Source: Sulfuricurvum sp. IAE1
GTDB taxonomy: Bacteria > Campylobacterota > Campylobacteria > Campylobacterales > Sulfurimonadaceae
Direction: 5' to 3'
NCBI RefSeq assembly: GCF_004347735.1
Contig: NZ_SLTI01000042.1
Span: 124,001-188,000 of the forward strand
Length of the DNA stretch: 64,000 nucleotides
Position numbers and translations under genes: made by a program. Below the pieces are notes generated by a model. That model was given only the letters and a program-made list of their open reading frames with translations. It searched no databases and was not told where the DNA came from. Positions 1 through 9,042 of this stretch are shown here, piece by piece (position 1 is the first letter of the stretch; each line of letters opens with the position of its first letter).

Positions 1-721
1 GATTCCACCCGTCGACCATCACGAAAACGAGTATCTTGAACGGCATCGATATCATGACGGGGGGCAACATCATCATCCCCATCGACATCAGTATCGACGC
101 CACGACCATATCGATGACGAGGAACGGGAGAAAAAGGAGGAACCCGATCTCAAAGGCCGTTTTGAGTTCACTGATGACGAACGCCGGGATGACGATGGTC
201 AGCGGCACCTCTTTGATCGACTGGGGATTTTCCATGTGCCGGATCCGCAAAAAGAGCGCCAGGTCTTTTTCACGGGTGTTGCGGACCATGAAATTTTTGA
301 ACGGTTCGGTCGTTTTTTCGAACGCCTCGTCGTAGGTGATCAGCTCTTCGCTGTAGGGTTTGATCCCTTCATCGTAGGCCTTTGTGGCGACGGGTTCCAT
401 TACGAACACCGTAAGAATAAGCGCGAGCATGACCAGCAGCTGCGTCGGGGGGACCTGCTGGGTCCCCAGCGCCTGGCGCAAAAACCCGAACACGATGACG
501 AAACGGGTAAACGTCGTCATCACCAGCACCAGGCTCGGCGCAAGGAAAAGAACCGTCAGCACCAAAAGGACGTTGAGCGAACTCACCACCTCTTCGGGGG
601 TTTCGGGGGCGGTCAGGTTGAAGTTCATCGCCGGCACCTGGGCGTCTTCGGCCCAAAGCATCAACGGGATCATCAAGAGCAAAAAGACCAAACGACCCAA
701 ACCGTACCCCGCATTTTCCAA
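1..721 (-). CDS. fliP: Flagellar export gate protein FliP, 3' end cut by window edge
   Basis: FliP is a core membrane subunit of the flagellar type III secretion export gate (with FliQ and FliR). The minus strand encodes a hydrophobic signal-like N-terminus (LVFLLLMIPLMLWA), then the family signature FTRFVIVFGFLRQALGTQQV followed by PP, and the C-terminal membrane segments around LLFLPFLVIDMVVASILM and PPVMISMPFKILVF. About 240 codons are visible against a usual length near 245, so only the last few residues are missing. There is no ATG at the start; TTG at 721 or TTG at 700 are the in-frame choices, so the exact start is uncertain. The gene diverges from glmU. Confidence 0.93.
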   Translation of the reverse strand, partial: MENAGYGLGRLVFLLLMIPLMLWAEDAQVPAMNFNLTAPETPEEVVSSLNVLLVLTVLFLAPSLVLVMTTFTRFVIVFGFLRQALGTQQVPPTQLLVMLALILTVFVMEPVATKAYDEGIKPYSEELITYDEAFEKTTEPFKNFMVRNTREKDLALFLRIRHMENPQSIKEVPLTIVIPAFVISELKTAFEIGFLLFLPFLVIDMVVASILMSMGMMMLPPVMISMPFKILVFVMVDGWN

Positions 722-817
722 AATGAATTCTTTTTAATGAGGCGATAATACCACAAACTAAGGGTGTATCTCGATTAAATTCTGATAAAATTGCATCAAA
801 TCAATGCAGGAGCTTTT

Positions 818-2128
818 ATGTCCCATTCTCTTTCTATCGTCATTCTCGCCGCCGGAAAAGGGAGTCGGATGAAATCGCCCACCGCCAAGGTCCTCCACCG
901 GATCTGCGGACGCGAAATGCTCTATTACAGCATCAAGGCGGCGCGGGAGATCACCGACGACGTCATCGTCGTCATCGCCCACCAAAAAGAGGCGGTGAAA
1001 GCGGCGATGGAACGCCATTTCGACGGGTTGAGCTTTGTCGTTCAGGATGCCGAAAACTTCCCCGGAACCGGGGGGGCGATGAAGGGGGTAAGCCCCAAAT
1101 ACGACGACGTCCTCGTCCTCAACGGAGATATGCCCCTCATCACCCGCGGCTCGATCGAACGCTTCCTCGCCAATCCCGCCGACATCGTCATGTCGGTCAT
1201 CCCCCTTGACAATCCGGGCGGGTACGGACGCGTCGTGATCGAAGAAGGACAAGTCCTGCGGATCGTCGAAGAAAAAGACGCCACCGAAGCGCAAAAAGCG
1301 ATCAATACCGTCAACGCCGGGGTATACGCGTTCAAACACCACGTACTCCAAAACTACATTCCCCGCCTCTCCAACGACAACGCCCAGGGGGAATACTACC
1401 TCACCGACGTCATCGAGATGGCACGGCGCGACGGCCTCTCGATCGCCCCGCTCTACGTCGCTGAAGAGGAGTTCAAAGGGGTCAATTCCAAAGCCGATCT
1501 CGCCCACGCCGAAGAGATCATGATGGATCGGATCCGCAAAACGTGGATGGATGCGGGGGTGATCATGCAGCTTCCGCAGACGGTCTACATCGAAGAAGGA
1601 GTCCGTTTCGTCGGTGAGTGCGTCGTCGAAAACGGCGTACGGGTGTGCGGTGAGAGCCTCATCGAGAATTCGCACCTCAAAGCCCACAGCGTCATCGAAG
1701 ACTCGAGTGTGCGCGATTCCGACGTCGGGCCGCTCGCCCACCTGCGTCCGCAGAGCGTACTTGAAAACACCCACGTCGGCAACTTCGTCGAAGTGAAAAA
1801 ATCCCACCTGCGCGGAGTCAAGGCGGGACACCTGAGCTATCTTGGGGACGCCGATATCGATGAGGGGACCAACATCGGCGCGGGGACGATCACCTGTAAC
1901 TATGACGGGATGAAAAAGTACCGCACGATCATCGGGAAAAACGTTTTCGTCGGCAGCGACACCCAGCTCGTCGCCCCCGTCGAAATCAGCGACAACGTGA
2001 TGATCGCCGCCGGTACCACCGTAACGGCGGGCAAATACGAAAGCGGAATTCTGCTCCTCAGCCGTACCCCGGTCCGCAAAGTCGCCGGGTTCTTCGCCAA
2101 ATTTTTCGGTAAAGGGAAAGAATGCTGA
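818..2128 (+). CDS. glmU: Bifunctional UDP-GlcNAc pyrophosphorylase / glucosamine-1-phosphate acetyltransferase GlmU
   Basis: Cytoplasmic enzyme that acetylates glucosamine-1-phosphate and then uridylates it to UDP-GlcNAc, the precursor of peptidoglycan and lipid A. The N-terminal nucleotidyltransferase motif LAAGKGSRMKS is near residue 10; the C-terminal half is a left-handed beta-helix acetyltransferase with hexapeptide repeats and the motif GAGTITCNYDG. The start was chosen at MSHSLSIV because AGGAG sits 5 bases before that ATG; an in-frame upstream ATG lacks such a site. It is first in an overlapping chain with coaBC, uppS, prepilin peptidase, LptF/G and truA, and overlaps coaBC by 7 bases. 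Length (436 aa) is normal. Confidence 0.97.
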   Translation: MSHSLSIVILAAGKGSRMKSPTAKVLHRICGREMLYYSIKAAREITDDVIVVIAHQKEAVKAAMERHFDGLSFVVQDAENFPGTGGAMKGVSPKYDDVLVLNGDMPLITRGSIERFLANPADIVMSVIPLDNPGGYGRVVIEEGQVLRIVEEKDATEAQKAINTVNAGVYAFKHHVLQNYIPRLSNDNAQGEYYLTDVIEMARRDGLSIAPLYVAEEEFKGVNSKADLAHAEEIMMDRIRKTWMDAGVIMQLPQTVYIEEGVRFVGECVVENGVRVCGESLIENSHLKAHSVIEDSSVRDSDVGPLAHLRPQSVLENTHVGNFVEVKKSHLRGVKAGHLSYLGDADIDEGTNIGAGTITCNYDGMKKYRTIIGKNVFVGSDTQLVAPVEISDNVMIAAGTTVTAGKYESGILLLSRTPVRKVAGFFAKFFGKGKEC

Positions 2129-3402
2129 TCCCCTCCACCCTTCTCGCGGGCAAAAAGATCCTTTTGGGGGTGACCGGCTCGATCGCGGCGTACAAATCCC
2201 TGGAACTCGTACGCCTCTACACGAAAGCGGGAGCCGACGTCCGCGTCGTCATGAGCCCCGCCGCCCAAAAATTCGTCCAGCCGCTGAGTTTCGAAGCGCT
2301 CAGCCGCAACGGCGTCCTCGACGACACGAACGAATCGTGGGCGGACGATTTCAACCACATCAAAATTTCGCAGTGGGCGGACGTGATGGTCATCGTCCCC
2401 GCCACCGCCAACACGATCGCCAAACTCGCCAACGGTATTGCCGACACCATCCTCACCCAGTGCGCGCTGGCGTTCGCCGGGCCCAAAGTGCTAGCCCCTT
2501 CAGCGAACACCAACATGATCCAAAACCCGATGATCCAGGGATCGCTCAAAATGCTCGCGATGGCCGACTACGAAATCGTCTCCACCCAGACCAAGGAGCT
2601 CGCCTGCCAGACGACGGGAGACGGGGCGATGGCCGAACCGCTCGACATCTTTTTCGAGACGGCAAGGCTGCTGCTCAAAGACCCTTTCTGGGAAGACCGG
2701 CGCGTCGTGGTCACCGGCGGAGGGACGAGAGAAAAGATCGACGAAGTGCGTTACGTCTCCAATTTTTCTTCGGGAAAAATGGCCAAAGCGATCGCCCTTT
2801 CACTCTACCTCAAAGGCTCGGATGTCTGCTACATCACGACCAAAGGGAGCGAAGGGCTCCCCAAAGCGATCTATACCATCGACGTCGACGATGCGGCCGA
2901 AATGCTGGAGTATACCCGCGATGCGATCCGTGTCGCCAAAAAAGGGAAGCTGAGCAAACCTTCGCTCACGAGCACCGAAGCGATAGGGCTCATTCAAAAA
3001 CGCCCCTATCTGTTCATGGTCGCGGCGGTCGCCGATTTCACCCCCAGATTTCCGCAGCGAGGAAAGCTCAAAAAATCGGCGCTCGGAGAAAACTGGCAAG
3101 TCGAACTCACCCGTACTTCCGACATTCTCAGTACCCTTGCGCAGGAGCGCGAAGGGGTGAGTACGATTGCGTTCAAAGCGGAAATGGACAGCCAAGAGGG
3201 GCTTGAAAATGCGAAAAAACTGTTGATCGAAAAAGGGGTCGATGCGGTGTGCTACAATCTTCTCGACGACGCCAAAAGTTTCGGCGGGGAAGAGAACACG
3301 GTCACCTTCATCACCAGGGAAGAACAGATCGATCTGGGGCGCCATACCAAAATCGACCTTGCCGAAAAAATTTTACATCACGCACAAGCCTGCAGCTTAT
3401 GA
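2122..3402 (+). CDS. coaBC: Bifunctional phosphopantothenoylcysteine decarboxylase / phosphopantothenate-cysteine ligase CoaBC (Dfp)
   Basis: Carries out two consecutive steps of coenzyme A synthesis: CTP-dependent joining of cysteine to 4'-phosphopantothenate and FMN-dependent decarboxylation. The N-terminal flavoprotein (CoaC) domain shows GVTGSIAAYKSLELVR and KELACQTTGDGAM, with the catalytic loop cysteine in ELAC. The PXMN-type substrate loop appears as APSANTNM. The CoaB half begins at VVVTGGGTREKIDEVRYVSNFSSGKM (shown in part: VVVTGGGTREKID) and includes VAAVADF. The start overlaps the end of glmU and the stop overlaps the uppS start as ATGA, which implies translational coupling. Length (426 aa) fits the bifunctional family. 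Confidence 0.96.
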   Translation: MLIPSTLLAGKKILLGVTGSIAAYKSLELVRLYTKAGADVRVVMSPAAQKFVQPLSFEALSRNGVLDDTNESWADDFNHIKISQWADVMVIVPATANTIAKLANGIADTILTQCALAFAGPKVLAPSANTNMIQNPMIQGSLKMLAMADYEIVSTQTKELACQTTGDGAMAEPLDIFFETARLLLKDPFWEDRRVVVTGGGTREKIDEVRYVSNFSSGKMAKAIALSLYLKGSDVCYITTKGSEGLPKAIYTIDVDDAAEMLEYTRDAIRVAKKGKLSKPSLTSTEAIGLIQKRPYLFMVAAVADFTPRFPQRGKLKKSALGENWQVELTRTSDILSTLAQEREGVSTIAFKAEMDSQEGLENAKKLLIEKGVDAVCYNLLDDAKSFGGEENTVTFITREEQIDLGRHTKIDLAEKILHHAQACSL

Positions 3403-4079
3403 GCAACCGCGCACGCCACATCGCCATCATCATGGACGGCAACGGCCGATGGGCGCAGGCCCAGGGTAAAAACCGCACCGCCGGGCACGAAAAAGGGGCC
3501 GAAACTGTCCGCCGGATCACCACGTTCTGCGCCGAAAACGACGAAATCGAGCGTCTGACCCTCTATGCGTTCAGCACCGAAAACTGGAAACGCCCCAAAC
3601 TCGAAGTGGAATTTTTGATGAAACTCCTCGAAAAATACCTCAAAAACGAGCTAAAAACGTATCTTGAAGGAAACATCCGCTTCGAACCCATCGGGGACCT
3701 TTCCTCTTTCTCCCCCTCTTTGCGCAAGACGATCGAGCGGGTACGGGAAGAGACGGCCCGTTGCAGCGGGCTGGTGCAGAGCCTCGCGCTCAACTACGGC
3801 GCGCAGGACGAAATCGTCCGCGCCGCGAATGCGCTCCTAGGGCGGGGAGAGACCATCAGCGCCGAGTCGCTCGGCCACGCCCTCGATACGAACGAAAACG
3901 TCGATCTGCTGATCCGCACCGGGGGAGACCACCGACTCTCGAACTTTCTGCTGTGGCAGTCGGCGTATGCCGAACTCTTCTTTACCGACACGCTGTGGCC
4001 CGATTTTACGACTGCAGAATTTGAACGGATCATCAAAAAATTCAAAACCGTCGAAAGACGCTTCGGAGGGCTTAACTGA
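3399..4079 (+). CDS. uppS: Undecaprenyl diphosphate synthase
   Basis: cis-Prenyltransferase that condenses farnesyl diphosphate with eight isopentenyl diphosphates to make the C55 lipid carrier for peptidoglycan and LPS sugars. Visible motifs: HIAIIMDGNGRWA with the catalytic Asp and phosphate-binding GNGRWA at residues 7 to 19, YAFSTENWKRP, and near the C-terminus the RTGGDHRLSNFLLWQSAYAE block. The ATG lies inside an ATGA overlap with coaBC; longer upstream in-frame extensions lie within coaBC and carry no family sequence. The stop shares a base with the next start (TGATG). Length is 226 aa. Confidence 0.96.
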   Translation: MSNRARHIAIIMDGNGRWAQAQGKNRTAGHEKGAETVRRITTFCAENDEIERLTLYAFSTENWKRPKLEVEFLMKLLEKYLKNELKTYLEGNIRFEPIGDLSSFSPSLRKTIERVREETARCSGLVQSLALNYGAQDEIVRAANALLGRGETISAESLGHALDTNENVDLLIRTGGDHRLSNFLLWQSAYAELFFTDTLWPDFTTAEFERIIKKFKTVERRFGGLN

Positions 4080-4828
4080 TGGAATGGATACTGGTATTTC
4101 TCCTCGGCGCCGCCGTCGGTTCGTTCATGAACGTGGTCATACTCCGCCTTCCCAAAGACGAAAGTGTTTCGTTTCCCGCATCGCACTGCATGAGCTGTAA
4201 CGCGCCGCTGCGCTTTTACCACAACATCCCGATACTCTCCTGGCTTTTCCTGCGCGGGAAATGCGGTTTCTGCGGCGCGAAAATCTCGCTGCAGTACCCC
4301 CTCGTTGAACTGCTGGGCGGACTTATTTTCCTCCTTAGCGCGATGAAACTGGGGATTTCCCTCCCTGCCGCCGGGATCGCGCTTGCCTTTGTGCTTCTGC
4401 TGGCCCTCTCGGTCATCGACTACCGATACAAAATGGTCCCCGACAGCCTCAACCTCGCAGCCCTCACCCTCGCGGTGATCAGCGCGACTTCGTTCGCCCA
4501 TCTGACGTACAATTTCCAAAACGCCCTCCTCTTTGCCGGGGGATTCACCCTGCTGCGCTTTTACCTCTCCTACGCGATTAAAAAAGAGGCTATGGGCGAA
4601 GCCGACATCATGATCGCGGCGACGATGGGAGCGATTTTGGGGATCCAGCTTGCGCTCGCGGCGATTTTCATCGGGGCGCTGCTCGCCCTCCCCGCACTTC
4701 TGCTGACCCGCACCGAAGACGAAGACTCACAGCAGCTCCCCTTCATTCCCTTCCTCGCGACGGGGGCATGGATCGCCTTAATGTTCGACGGATACATCAC
4801 TACCTACCTGGCAGGCCTCTATGGATAA
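4079..4828 (+). CDS. Prepilin peptidase (A24, PilD-like)
   Basis: Inner-membrane aspartic peptidase and N-methyltransferase that cleaves and methylates type IV prepilins or type II secretion pseudopilins. The N-terminal methylase-type domain has the paired zinc-cysteine motifs CMSC and CGFC. The two catalytic aspartates are in SVIDYRYKMVPD and GEADIMI. Multiple hydrophobic segments fill the remaining length (249 aa). No pilin genes are in this window, so the substrate is unknown. It is translationally linked to uppS and overlaps the following permease gene by 8 bases. Confidence 0.93.
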   Translation: MEWILVFLLGAAVGSFMNVVILRLPKDESVSFPASHCMSCNAPLRFYHNIPILSWLFLRGKCGFCGAKISLQYPLVELLGGLIFLLSAMKLGISLPAAGIALAFVLLLALSVIDYRYKMVPDSLNLAALTLAVISATSFAHLTYNFQNALLFAGGFTLLRFYLSYAIKKEAMGEADIMIAATMGAILGIQLALAAIFIGALLALPALLLTRTEDEDSQQLPFIPFLATGAWIALMFDGYITTYLAGLYG

Positions 4829-5843
4829 ACTACGACGCTATATCCTCTCGAACCTTTCGCTGCTGTTCTTTTCGATTTTCCTGCCGCTGTTTGCGATTGC
4901 GTCGGTCATCTTCATGATCAAGCTAGCCACCTACACGGCCGTCATCCAGCTGAGCCTCGCGGAGATGGGGAAACTCTACCTCTTCGTCCTCCCCGAACTG
5001 CTGTTTTACACCCTCCCGATCTCGTTTTTCGTCAGCGGAGCGCTCACCCTCTATCGCCTCTCGAACGATAACGAAATGGTCGTCGTTTTTTCCTTGGGGA
5101 TCCCTCCGCGCTTTATCGCCCGGGTCCTCGCCGCTCCGGCACTGCTCCTCTCGCTGCTGCTGTTTATCGATTATCTGATCGTCACCCCCTACATCAAGAC
5201 GATCTCGGCCAACTTCCTCGACCAGAAAAAAGCCGAAGCGAAATTCAACCTCTCGGCTTCGGAATTCGGCCATAACTTCGGGGAGTGGATGCTCTTCATC
5301 AACAAAAGCGACAACGCCGAACGCGCCTACGGCGACATCGTCCTTTTCAGCAAAGAGATGAAAGACGAGATCCTCATTTCGGCCAAAAGCGCCGAACTGA
5401 TCAATAACAACGGAGTCTTGCAGTTTCGCCTCAGCAAAGGGGAAAGCTACAGCTACAACGACGAGGTTTTCAAACAGATGCCGTTCGAAACGGCCTATAT
5501 CAACGATATGATGAGCACGGAGCAGACCCGTTACGTCGATACCCTCGATTACTGGACGAACGAAGACCGCCGCGACAAAAAAAACCAGCTCCTCATCACC
5601 AACACCCTCCTTAGCCTCTTTCCGCTTCTCTCGGTATGGCTCATGATCGCCCTGGGAGTCGTCCACGCCCGTCACCAGAAGCGGTGGATCTACCTGTGGA
5701 TGTTCCTCGCCATCGTCGGATTCTACGCCGCCGCGATCATGACGCAAAAATGGCTCGATTTCCACACGATCTGGGCCACGGCGCTGGTGTGGTTCATCCT
5801 CTCGTACGGTTTTTACCGGCGCCTGGTCGGCCGACGCTTTTGA
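4821..5843 (+). CDS. LptF/LptG family permease (LPS export)
   Basis: Probable membrane subunit of the Lpt ABC transporter that extracts lipopolysaccharide from the inner membrane. Architecture matches the YjgP/YjgQ family: N-terminal membrane helices (residues 10 to 110), a central periplasmic jellyroll-type domain (about 130 to 240) and three C-terminal helices. The N-terminus MDKLRRYILSNLSLLFF and the segment RFIARVLAAPALL fit the family. It cannot be assigned to LptF or LptG from sequence alone. It overlaps both the prepilin peptidase and truA genes. Length (340 aa) is typical. Confidence 0.88.
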   Translation: MDKLRRYILSNLSLLFFSIFLPLFAIASVIFMIKLATYTAVIQLSLAEMGKLYLFVLPELLFYTLPISFFVSGALTLYRLSNDNEMVVVFSLGIPPRFIARVLAAPALLLSLLLFIDYLIVTPYIKTISANFLDQKKAEAKFNLSASEFGHNFGEWMLFINKSDNAERAYGDIVLFSKEMKDEILISAKSAELINNNGVLQFRLSKGESYSYNDEVFKQMPFETAYINDMMSTEQTRYVDTLDYWTNEDRRDKKNQLLITNTLLSLFPLLSVWLMIALGVVHARHQKRWIYLWMFLAIVGFYAAAIMTQKWLDFHTIWATALVWFILSYGFYRRLVGRRF

Positions 5844-6568
5844 ACCGCGTCAAACTCACCCTCAGCTATAACGGGGCGGCGTTTATGGGGTTTCAGTCCC
5901 AGACCACGACCGACAACACCGTCGTCGGGACCCTGCATGCGGCATTCAAGCGTCTGGGTATCGATTCGCTCCCCGTGGGCAGCGGCCGTACCGACCGCGG
6001 CGTCCACGCAACGCGCCAGGTGATCCATCTCGACCTTCCCCCCTACTGGCAGGACCTTCGCAAGCTGCGCGAAATGCTCGCCCTCCAGCTCCCCTCCTCG
6101 ATACGCATCCGCCGTATCGAACCCGTTGCGGATGATTTTCACGCCCGCTACGGTGCCCGGGTACGTTCATACCGCTACGTGCTTAAAGCGGGGGAGTCCA
6201 ACCCGTTCGAAGCCGATTTCGTCACCTTCGTTCCGCGCCTCGATGAAAAAGCCATCATCGACGCGATCAGTCTCTTCGAGGGGGAACACGACTTCGAGCT
6301 GTTCAAAAAAAGCGGTTCCGACACGACCCACTATGTCCGGACGATCTTCCGTGCCTACGCCTACTCTCACCGCGGCTATCTGATTCTCCGGTTCGACGCC
6401 AACGGATTTCTCCGTTCCCAGATCCGCCTCATGGTCGGTTTTCTGCTCCGCATCAGCGAAGGCAAAGCGACCAAAGAACAGCTCCAAGATCAGCTCTCTT
6501 GCCGTTATCGCCACTGTTCCGATCTCGCGCCGCACAACGGACTGTACCTCTCACGCGTCAACTATTGA
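5840..6568 (+). CDS. truA: tRNA pseudouridine(38-40) synthase TruA
   Basis: Converts uridines 38, 39 and 40 in the anticodon arm of tRNAs to pseudouridine. The catalytic aspartate lies in GSGRTDRGVHA, near residue 50, and the family motif RSYRYV follows. The start is a TTG overlapping the upstream stop codon (TTGA), giving LNRVKLTLSYNGAAFMGFQ, which matches the usual TruA N-terminus; frames further upstream belong to the LptF/G gene. It is last in the overlapping chain; a promoter for htpG follows. Length is 242 aa. Confidence 0.95.
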   Translation: MNRVKLTLSYNGAAFMGFQSQTTTDNTVVGTLHAAFKRLGIDSLPVGSGRTDRGVHATRQVIHLDLPPYWQDLRKLREMLALQLPSSIRIRRIEPVADDFHARYGARVRSYRYVLKAGESNPFEADFVTFVPRLDEKAIIDAISLFEGEHDFELFKKSGSDTTHYVRTIFRAYAYSHRGYLILRFDANGFLRSQIRLMVGFLLRISEGKATKEQLQDQLSCRYRHCSDLAPHNGLYLSRVNY

Positions 6569-6598
6569 GTCTTTAAGACTAAAACTTCTTTATATTTC

Positions 6599-6627
6599 TT
6601 GCATTATTAAATCCTTTTTGTTACAAT
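6599..6627 (+). promoter_or_regulatory. Promoter of htpG
   Basis: TTGCAT at 6599-6604 and TACAAT at 6622-6627 are separated by exactly 17 bases, a good sigma-70-type promoter. It lies 45 bases before the htpG start. No HrcA CIRCE element or other heat-shock operator was recognised beside it. Confidence 0.65.
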
Positions 6628-6671
6628 CATCCTCGAAAAACTTAATACCAACACACTAAAGGATATGTCAC

Positions 6672-8552
6672 ATGGCAAAACATCAGTTTCAGACTGAAGT
6701 CTCACAAATCTTGCACCTCATGATCCACTCTCTCTACTCCAACAAGGAGATTTTCGTCCGCGAACTCGTCTCGAACGCCTCGGACGCCCTGGACAAACTC
6801 AATATGCTCGTCCTCACTGACGAGAAATACAAAGGGGTAGCCTTCAATCCCCGCATCGACATCGCCCTTGATAAAGAGGCCAAAACCATCACGATCAGCG
6901 ACACGGGGATCGGGATGAACGAGAGCGACCTCGTCGAAAACCTCGGAACCATCGCCAAATCGGGGACCAAAGCGTTCCTTGAGCAGCTGACGGGAGACCA
7001 GAAAAAAGACTCCAAACTCATCGGTCAGTTCGGGGTCGGATTCTACGCCTCGTTCATGGTCGCCGACAAGGTCGAAGTGATCAGCCGCAAAGCGGGCGAA
7101 GAAAACGCCTACAAATGGTCATCCATGGCGGGAAGCGAGTACGAGATCGAACCGGCCAGCCGCGAGAGCCACGGTACGAGCATCATCATGCACCTCAAAG
7201 AGGACGAATCCGAATTCCTGGATGGCTGGCGCATCGAGAACATCATCAAAAAATACTCCAACCACATCCCCTTCCCGATCTTCATGGACAAGGAAGAGTG
7301 GGTAGCCCCCAAAGAGGGTGAAGAAAAAGGGCACAACGAGATCGTCAACAAACAGATCAACAAAGCCAACGCCCTCTGGACGATCAGCAAAAACGACATC
7401 ACCGACGAAGAGTACAAGGATTTCTACTCGAGCATCGCCCACGACTCGGGCGAGCCGCTTTTGTGGATGCACAACAAGGCCGAAGGATCGCTCGAGTACA
7501 CCACCCTCTTCTACGTGCCGTCCAAAGCGCCGATGGATCTCTACCGCGTCGATTACCAAAGCGGTATCAAGCTCTACATCAACCGCGTTTTCATCACCGA
7601 CGACGAAAAAGAGCTGATGCCGACCTACCTGCGTTTCCTGCGCGGTGTGATCGATTCGGCCGACCTCCCGCTCAACGTCAGCCGCGAAATCCTGCAAAGC
7701 AACAAAGTGATGGCGAAGATCAAAAACGCTTCGGTCAAAAAAGTGCTCGGCGAACTCGCCAAACTCGCCGAAAACGATGCGGCCAAATACGACGCGTTCT
7801 ACAAAGAGTTCGGTAACGTCCTCAAAGAGGGGCTTTACAGCGATTTCGGCAACCGCGAGAAGATCCTCGAACTTCTCAAACTCAATACCCTGAACTCCGA
7901 CACCCCGGTGATGTTCGGCGACTTTGTAAAAAATGTGGACGAAGAGAAAAAAGAGATCTATTACATCACGGCGAAAATGTCCCTCTCGATGCTCAAAAAC
8001 TCTCCGGCACTGGAACGCTTCAAAGCAAAAGGGATCGACGTGCTGGTGCTCAACGAAGAGATCGACACGATCGTCTTCCCGATGGTAAGCGAGTACAACG
8101 AGTACAAATTCGTCAACGTCTCCGACGCGAAACTCGAAGCGAGCGAAGAGGAGAAAAAAGAGCAGGAAGAGAAAGCCAAAGGGCTCGAATCCTTCGTCGG
8201 GCAGCTTGAAAACGCGCTCGGCGAAAAGGTCAAAAAAGTCGAAACGACCTTCGATCTCACCGAGTCGGCCGTATGTCTGAAAATCGACAAAGAAGACCCG
8301 GGCTACATGATGGCGCAGATGATGAAGCAGTTCGGGCAGATGGGCGGAGACATCCCGCCGATCAAGCCGATCCTCCAGATCAACCCGAACCATGAGCTGA
8401 TCAAAAAGCTCAGCGATTCGGCGGACATGAACCTCATCGAGGATGCGGCGCATGTGCTGCTCGATCAGGCGAAACTCTATGAGGGGGAAACGCTGGAGGA
8501 TACCGCAGGGTTTATTGCGCGACTTAATCGTATTATGGCGAAAGCGCTGTAA
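6672..8552 (+). CDS. htpG: Hsp90-family chaperone HtpG
   Basis: Cytoplasmic ATP-dependent dimeric chaperone. The GHKL ATPase domain occupies the N-terminus with the Bergerat-fold motifs EIFVRELVSNASDALDKL, DTGIGM and GQFGVGFYA. The middle domain contains the conserved RGVIDSADLPLNVSREILQ segment, and the C-terminal dimerisation domain ends in VLLDQAKLYEGETLED. Length (626 aa) is normal for the family. The gene has its own promoter and is followed by an inverted repeat. Confidence 0.98.
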   Translation: MAKHQFQTEVSQILHLMIHSLYSNKEIFVRELVSNASDALDKLNMLVLTDEKYKGVAFNPRIDIALDKEAKTITISDTGIGMNESDLVENLGTIAKSGTKAFLEQLTGDQKKDSKLIGQFGVGFYASFMVADKVEVISRKAGEENAYKWSSMAGSEYEIEPASRESHGTSIIMHLKEDESEFLDGWRIENIIKKYSNHIPFPIFMDKEEWVAPKEGEEKGHNEIVNKQINKANALWTISKNDITDEEYKDFYSSIAHDSGEPLLWMHNKAEGSLEYTTLFYVPSKAPMDLYRVDYQSGIKLYINRVFITDDEKELMPTYLRFLRGVIDSADLPLNVSREILQSNKVMAKIKNASVKKVLGELAKLAENDAAKYDAFYKEFGNVLKEGLYSDFGNREKILELLKLNTLNSDTPVMFGDFVKNVDEEKKEIYYITAKMSLSMLKNSPALERFKAKGIDVLVLNEEIDTIVFPMVSEYNEYKFVNVSDAKLEASEEEKKEQEEKAKGLESFVGQLENALGEKVKKVETTFDLTESAVCLKIDKEDPGYMMAQMMKQFGQMGGDIPPIKPILQINPNHELIKKLSDSADMNLIEDAAHVLLDQAKLYEGETLEDTAGFIARLNRIMAKAL

Positions 8553-8572
8553 CAACTTCTTTTCTTCTGCAA

Positions 8573-8592
8573 ATTCCCGCGATAGCGGGAAT
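8573..8592. terminator. Inverted repeat after htpG, possible terminator
   Basis: ATTCCCGC and GCGGGAAT form a perfect 8-bp stem with the four-base loop GATA, 21 bases past the htpG stop. The downstream sequence (CCATTTCTAT) is only moderately T-rich, so termination is likely but not certain. Confidence 0.55.
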
Positions 8593-8672
8593 CCATTTCT
8601 ATAAAAAGTTTAATTATTAAAACTAATCAATTATATTCTTTTCAGTAAAAAAGAAGCCTCTTTAGGAAATAA

Positions 8673-8695
8673 TCTCCTATATTTTATAGAGGAGA
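8673..8695 (+). promoter_or_regulatory. Hairpin that masks the ribosome binding site of the next gene
   Basis: TCTCCT (8673-8678) pairs with AGGAGA (8690-8695). Past one A/G mismatch, three further A/T pairs close on a TTT loop. The 3' arm contains the whole Shine-Dalgarno sequence of the lipoprotein gene whose ATG is at 8701. This A/T-rich, once-mismatched anti-Shine-Dalgarno hairpin is the kind of structure seen in RNA thermometers. A thermal role is an inference; the base pairing is visible directly. Confidence 0.5.
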
Positions 8696-8700
8696 ACTTT

Positions 8701-8979
8701 ATGGCATTAAAATCTTATCTCATCGGAAGTGCTACAGTAGCAACCGCAATTCTATTCACCGCGTGTGCACCGGCAAATATCCAATCACAAATTCGCAATT
8801 CTGATATCAATTCGAATATGATGACACGCTGTGAGGAAGTTGATATGCGCAGCAACAGTGAGATGAAAGAATTATTTGAAAAATATGACGGATGGCGTGT
8901 ATTCTACATCTCTGAATACACTACCGGAAATAAAATCGGGACAAGTGCATCCGTTTGTTTTGAAAAACCAAAAAACTAA
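8701..8979 (+). CDS. Small putative lipoprotein
   Basis: A 92-residue protein of unknown function. Residues 1 to 22 form a lipoprotein signal peptide (MALKSYLIGSATVATAILFTAC), with the lipobox LFTAC predicting lipid attachment at Cys22. The mature part is polar with a second cysteine pair (TRCEEV and SVCFEK) that could form a disulfide. It stands alone between htpG and a structured intergenic element, in an AT-rich stretch unlike its neighbours. Translation is probably controlled by the hairpin over its ribosome binding site. Confidence 0.75.
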   Translation: MALKSYLIGSATVATAILFTACAPANIQSQIRNSDINSNMMTRCEEVDMRSNSEMKELFEKYDGWRVFYISEYTTGNKIGTSASVCFEKPKN

Positions 8980-9042
8980 TTAGTTCTACATTGTTTATCT
9001 ATTTTCGCAGTATGCGAAAATCATTCCCATCAAACACTCCCT

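Noticed and set aside
758-1831. Long antisense open frame of 357 codons over glmU, and others like it over htpG, uppS and ppsA
   Set aside because: They lie opposite certain genes, are rich in Asp/Val/Arg from complementary GC-rich codons, and show no family motif or ribosome binding site.
2482-2560. Altered substrate loop (APSANTNM instead of the usual APAMN) in CoaBC as a sign of lost function
   Set aside because: The rest of both domains is intact and, from memory, similar loops occur in other Campylobacterota, so it is probably a lineage variant.
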